Source of the DNA: Humisphaera borealis | GTDB taxonomy: Bacteria > Planctomycetota > Phycisphaerae > Tepidisphaerales > Tepidisphaeraceae | DNA: 64,000 bases | Reading direction: 5' to 3' | NCBI RefSeq assembly: GCF_015169395.1 | Contig: NZ_CP063458.1 | Span: 3,162,001-3,226,000, forward strand | Program-made: the position numbers and the translations under genes | Notes under the pieces: model-generated | What the model was told of the DNA's origin: nothing | Seen by the model: the letters and a program-made list of their open reading frames with translations, nothing else | Database searches by the model: none | In this document: positions 63,662-64,000 of the stretch, piece by piece | Numbering within the stretch: the first letter of the stretch is position 1 | How the letters are laid out: every line of letters begins with the position of its first letter

Positions 63662-64000
63662 TTAGACGGTGTCCATGAACCGCCGGAGCAGTGTTTCGGC
63701 TTCGCCAACGGTGGCTTGTTTCAATGTTTCAATCAGCTCCGGACCGCCACCAAGGCATTTCACCTCCGATATCAAACGTCCGCGCCAGACCGGCCAGCCA
63801 TATATGTCCAAGAATCGAGTTAACGAGATCAACGAGCTGACTGCCTCAATTTCGTTCCACGCGTCAAGGTAGCAACGTAGAAGTTCTTCTGATAGTGACT
63901 TCACGTCGCCTTCGTCGGGCGTCATAACCACCCAAAGTCCAAAGGAGAGGGTCGCAAGCCTGAACCACGGCATATGCAGACCGGTCCGAATCAGCTTGAT
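63662..64000 (-). CDS. Hypothetical protein, N-terminus beyond window
   Basis: The minus-strand frame is open from the right edge (reading IKLIRTGLHMPWFRLATLSFG) to a stop at 63662, giving 112 visible codons; a Met at 63973 is internal or an alternative start. The C-terminal part (LSEELLRCYLDAWNEIEAVSSLISLTRFLDIYGWPVW, then GEAETLLRRFMDTV) is helical, amphipathic and well formed, so this is probably a real gene. I do not recognise the family. Codon use is less GC-biased than in the PQQ gene beside it. Confidence 0.6.
   Translation of the reverse strand: MKLIRTGLHMPWFRLATLSFGLWVVMTPDEGDVKSLSEELLRCYLDAWNEIEAVSSLISLTRFLDIYGWPVWRGRLISEVKCLGGGPELIETLKQATVGEAETLLRRFMDTV

Overview
The window is GC-rich bacterial chromosome. 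It looks like a planctomycete, probably in or near the Phycisphaerae/Tepidisphaerales; that placement is inference from gene style, as no rRNA is present. The signs are a Cys-type sulfatase, several one-gene prepilin-like proteins with the FTLVELLVVIGI start, a PEP-CTERM surface protein, PQQ-type beta-propeller proteins, a secreted CAP/SdrD-like protein with an LEPR-XLL-like N-terminus, small secreted esterases, and many dispersed inverted-repeat families. No transposase, integrase, CRISPR array or rRNA operon was seen.

Left edge (1-4275): a visibly less GC-rich accessory block on the minus strand. It holds an AAA ATPase gene overlapping by ATGA a cytoplasmic subtilisin-like (S8) protease gene that runs off the window. 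A tRNA-Glu(CTC) with its own terminator follows, then an HNH endonuclease. This is the best candidate for an uncharacterised conflict/defence module, and it sits on the 3' side of a tRNA gene.

Housekeeping block (4381-19668): aroA, a large fused-repeat carB, a secreted alpha/beta hydrolase, a decayed gene, a GH18 chitinase-like protein, a CX5R phosphatase, an ArnT-like glycosyltransferase, a UvrD/PcrA helicase and an acyl-CoA synthetase. Both carB and uvrD carry inverted-repeat elements inside the reading frame.

Middle (19758-40958): prepilin-like proteins, a TPR membrane protein, an SMC/Rad50-type C-terminal lobe without a Walker A, a sugar-isomerase-like TIM barrel, a BNR-repeat protein, and a three-prepilin plus GspF cluster. 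After these come a PhyH oxygenase, a repeat-rich Spy-like protein, a quinoprotein-like lipoprotein, two esterases, a DegT aminotransferase, an SMI1/KNR4 protein, a sulfatase, a nucleotidyltransferase and an SGNH hydrolase. The gaps here are packed with palindromic repeats.

Right part (41066-64000): gamma-glutamyltransferase, a PEP-CTERM protein, purB, a lipoprotein plus methyltransferase, MltA, another prepilin, a CAP-domain protein, and a MacB/LolD-type ABC transporter. They are followed by an EEP phosphatase/nuclease fused in an operon with a second ArnT-like glycosyltransferase, a beta-helix protein, a PAS-less histidine kinase, a PQQ propeller protein and a hypothetical gene cut by the right edge.

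The most distinctive property of the window is the number of separate dyad-symmetric repeat families, several of them nested (one inverted repeat inside another), and their tolerance inside essential coding sequences.
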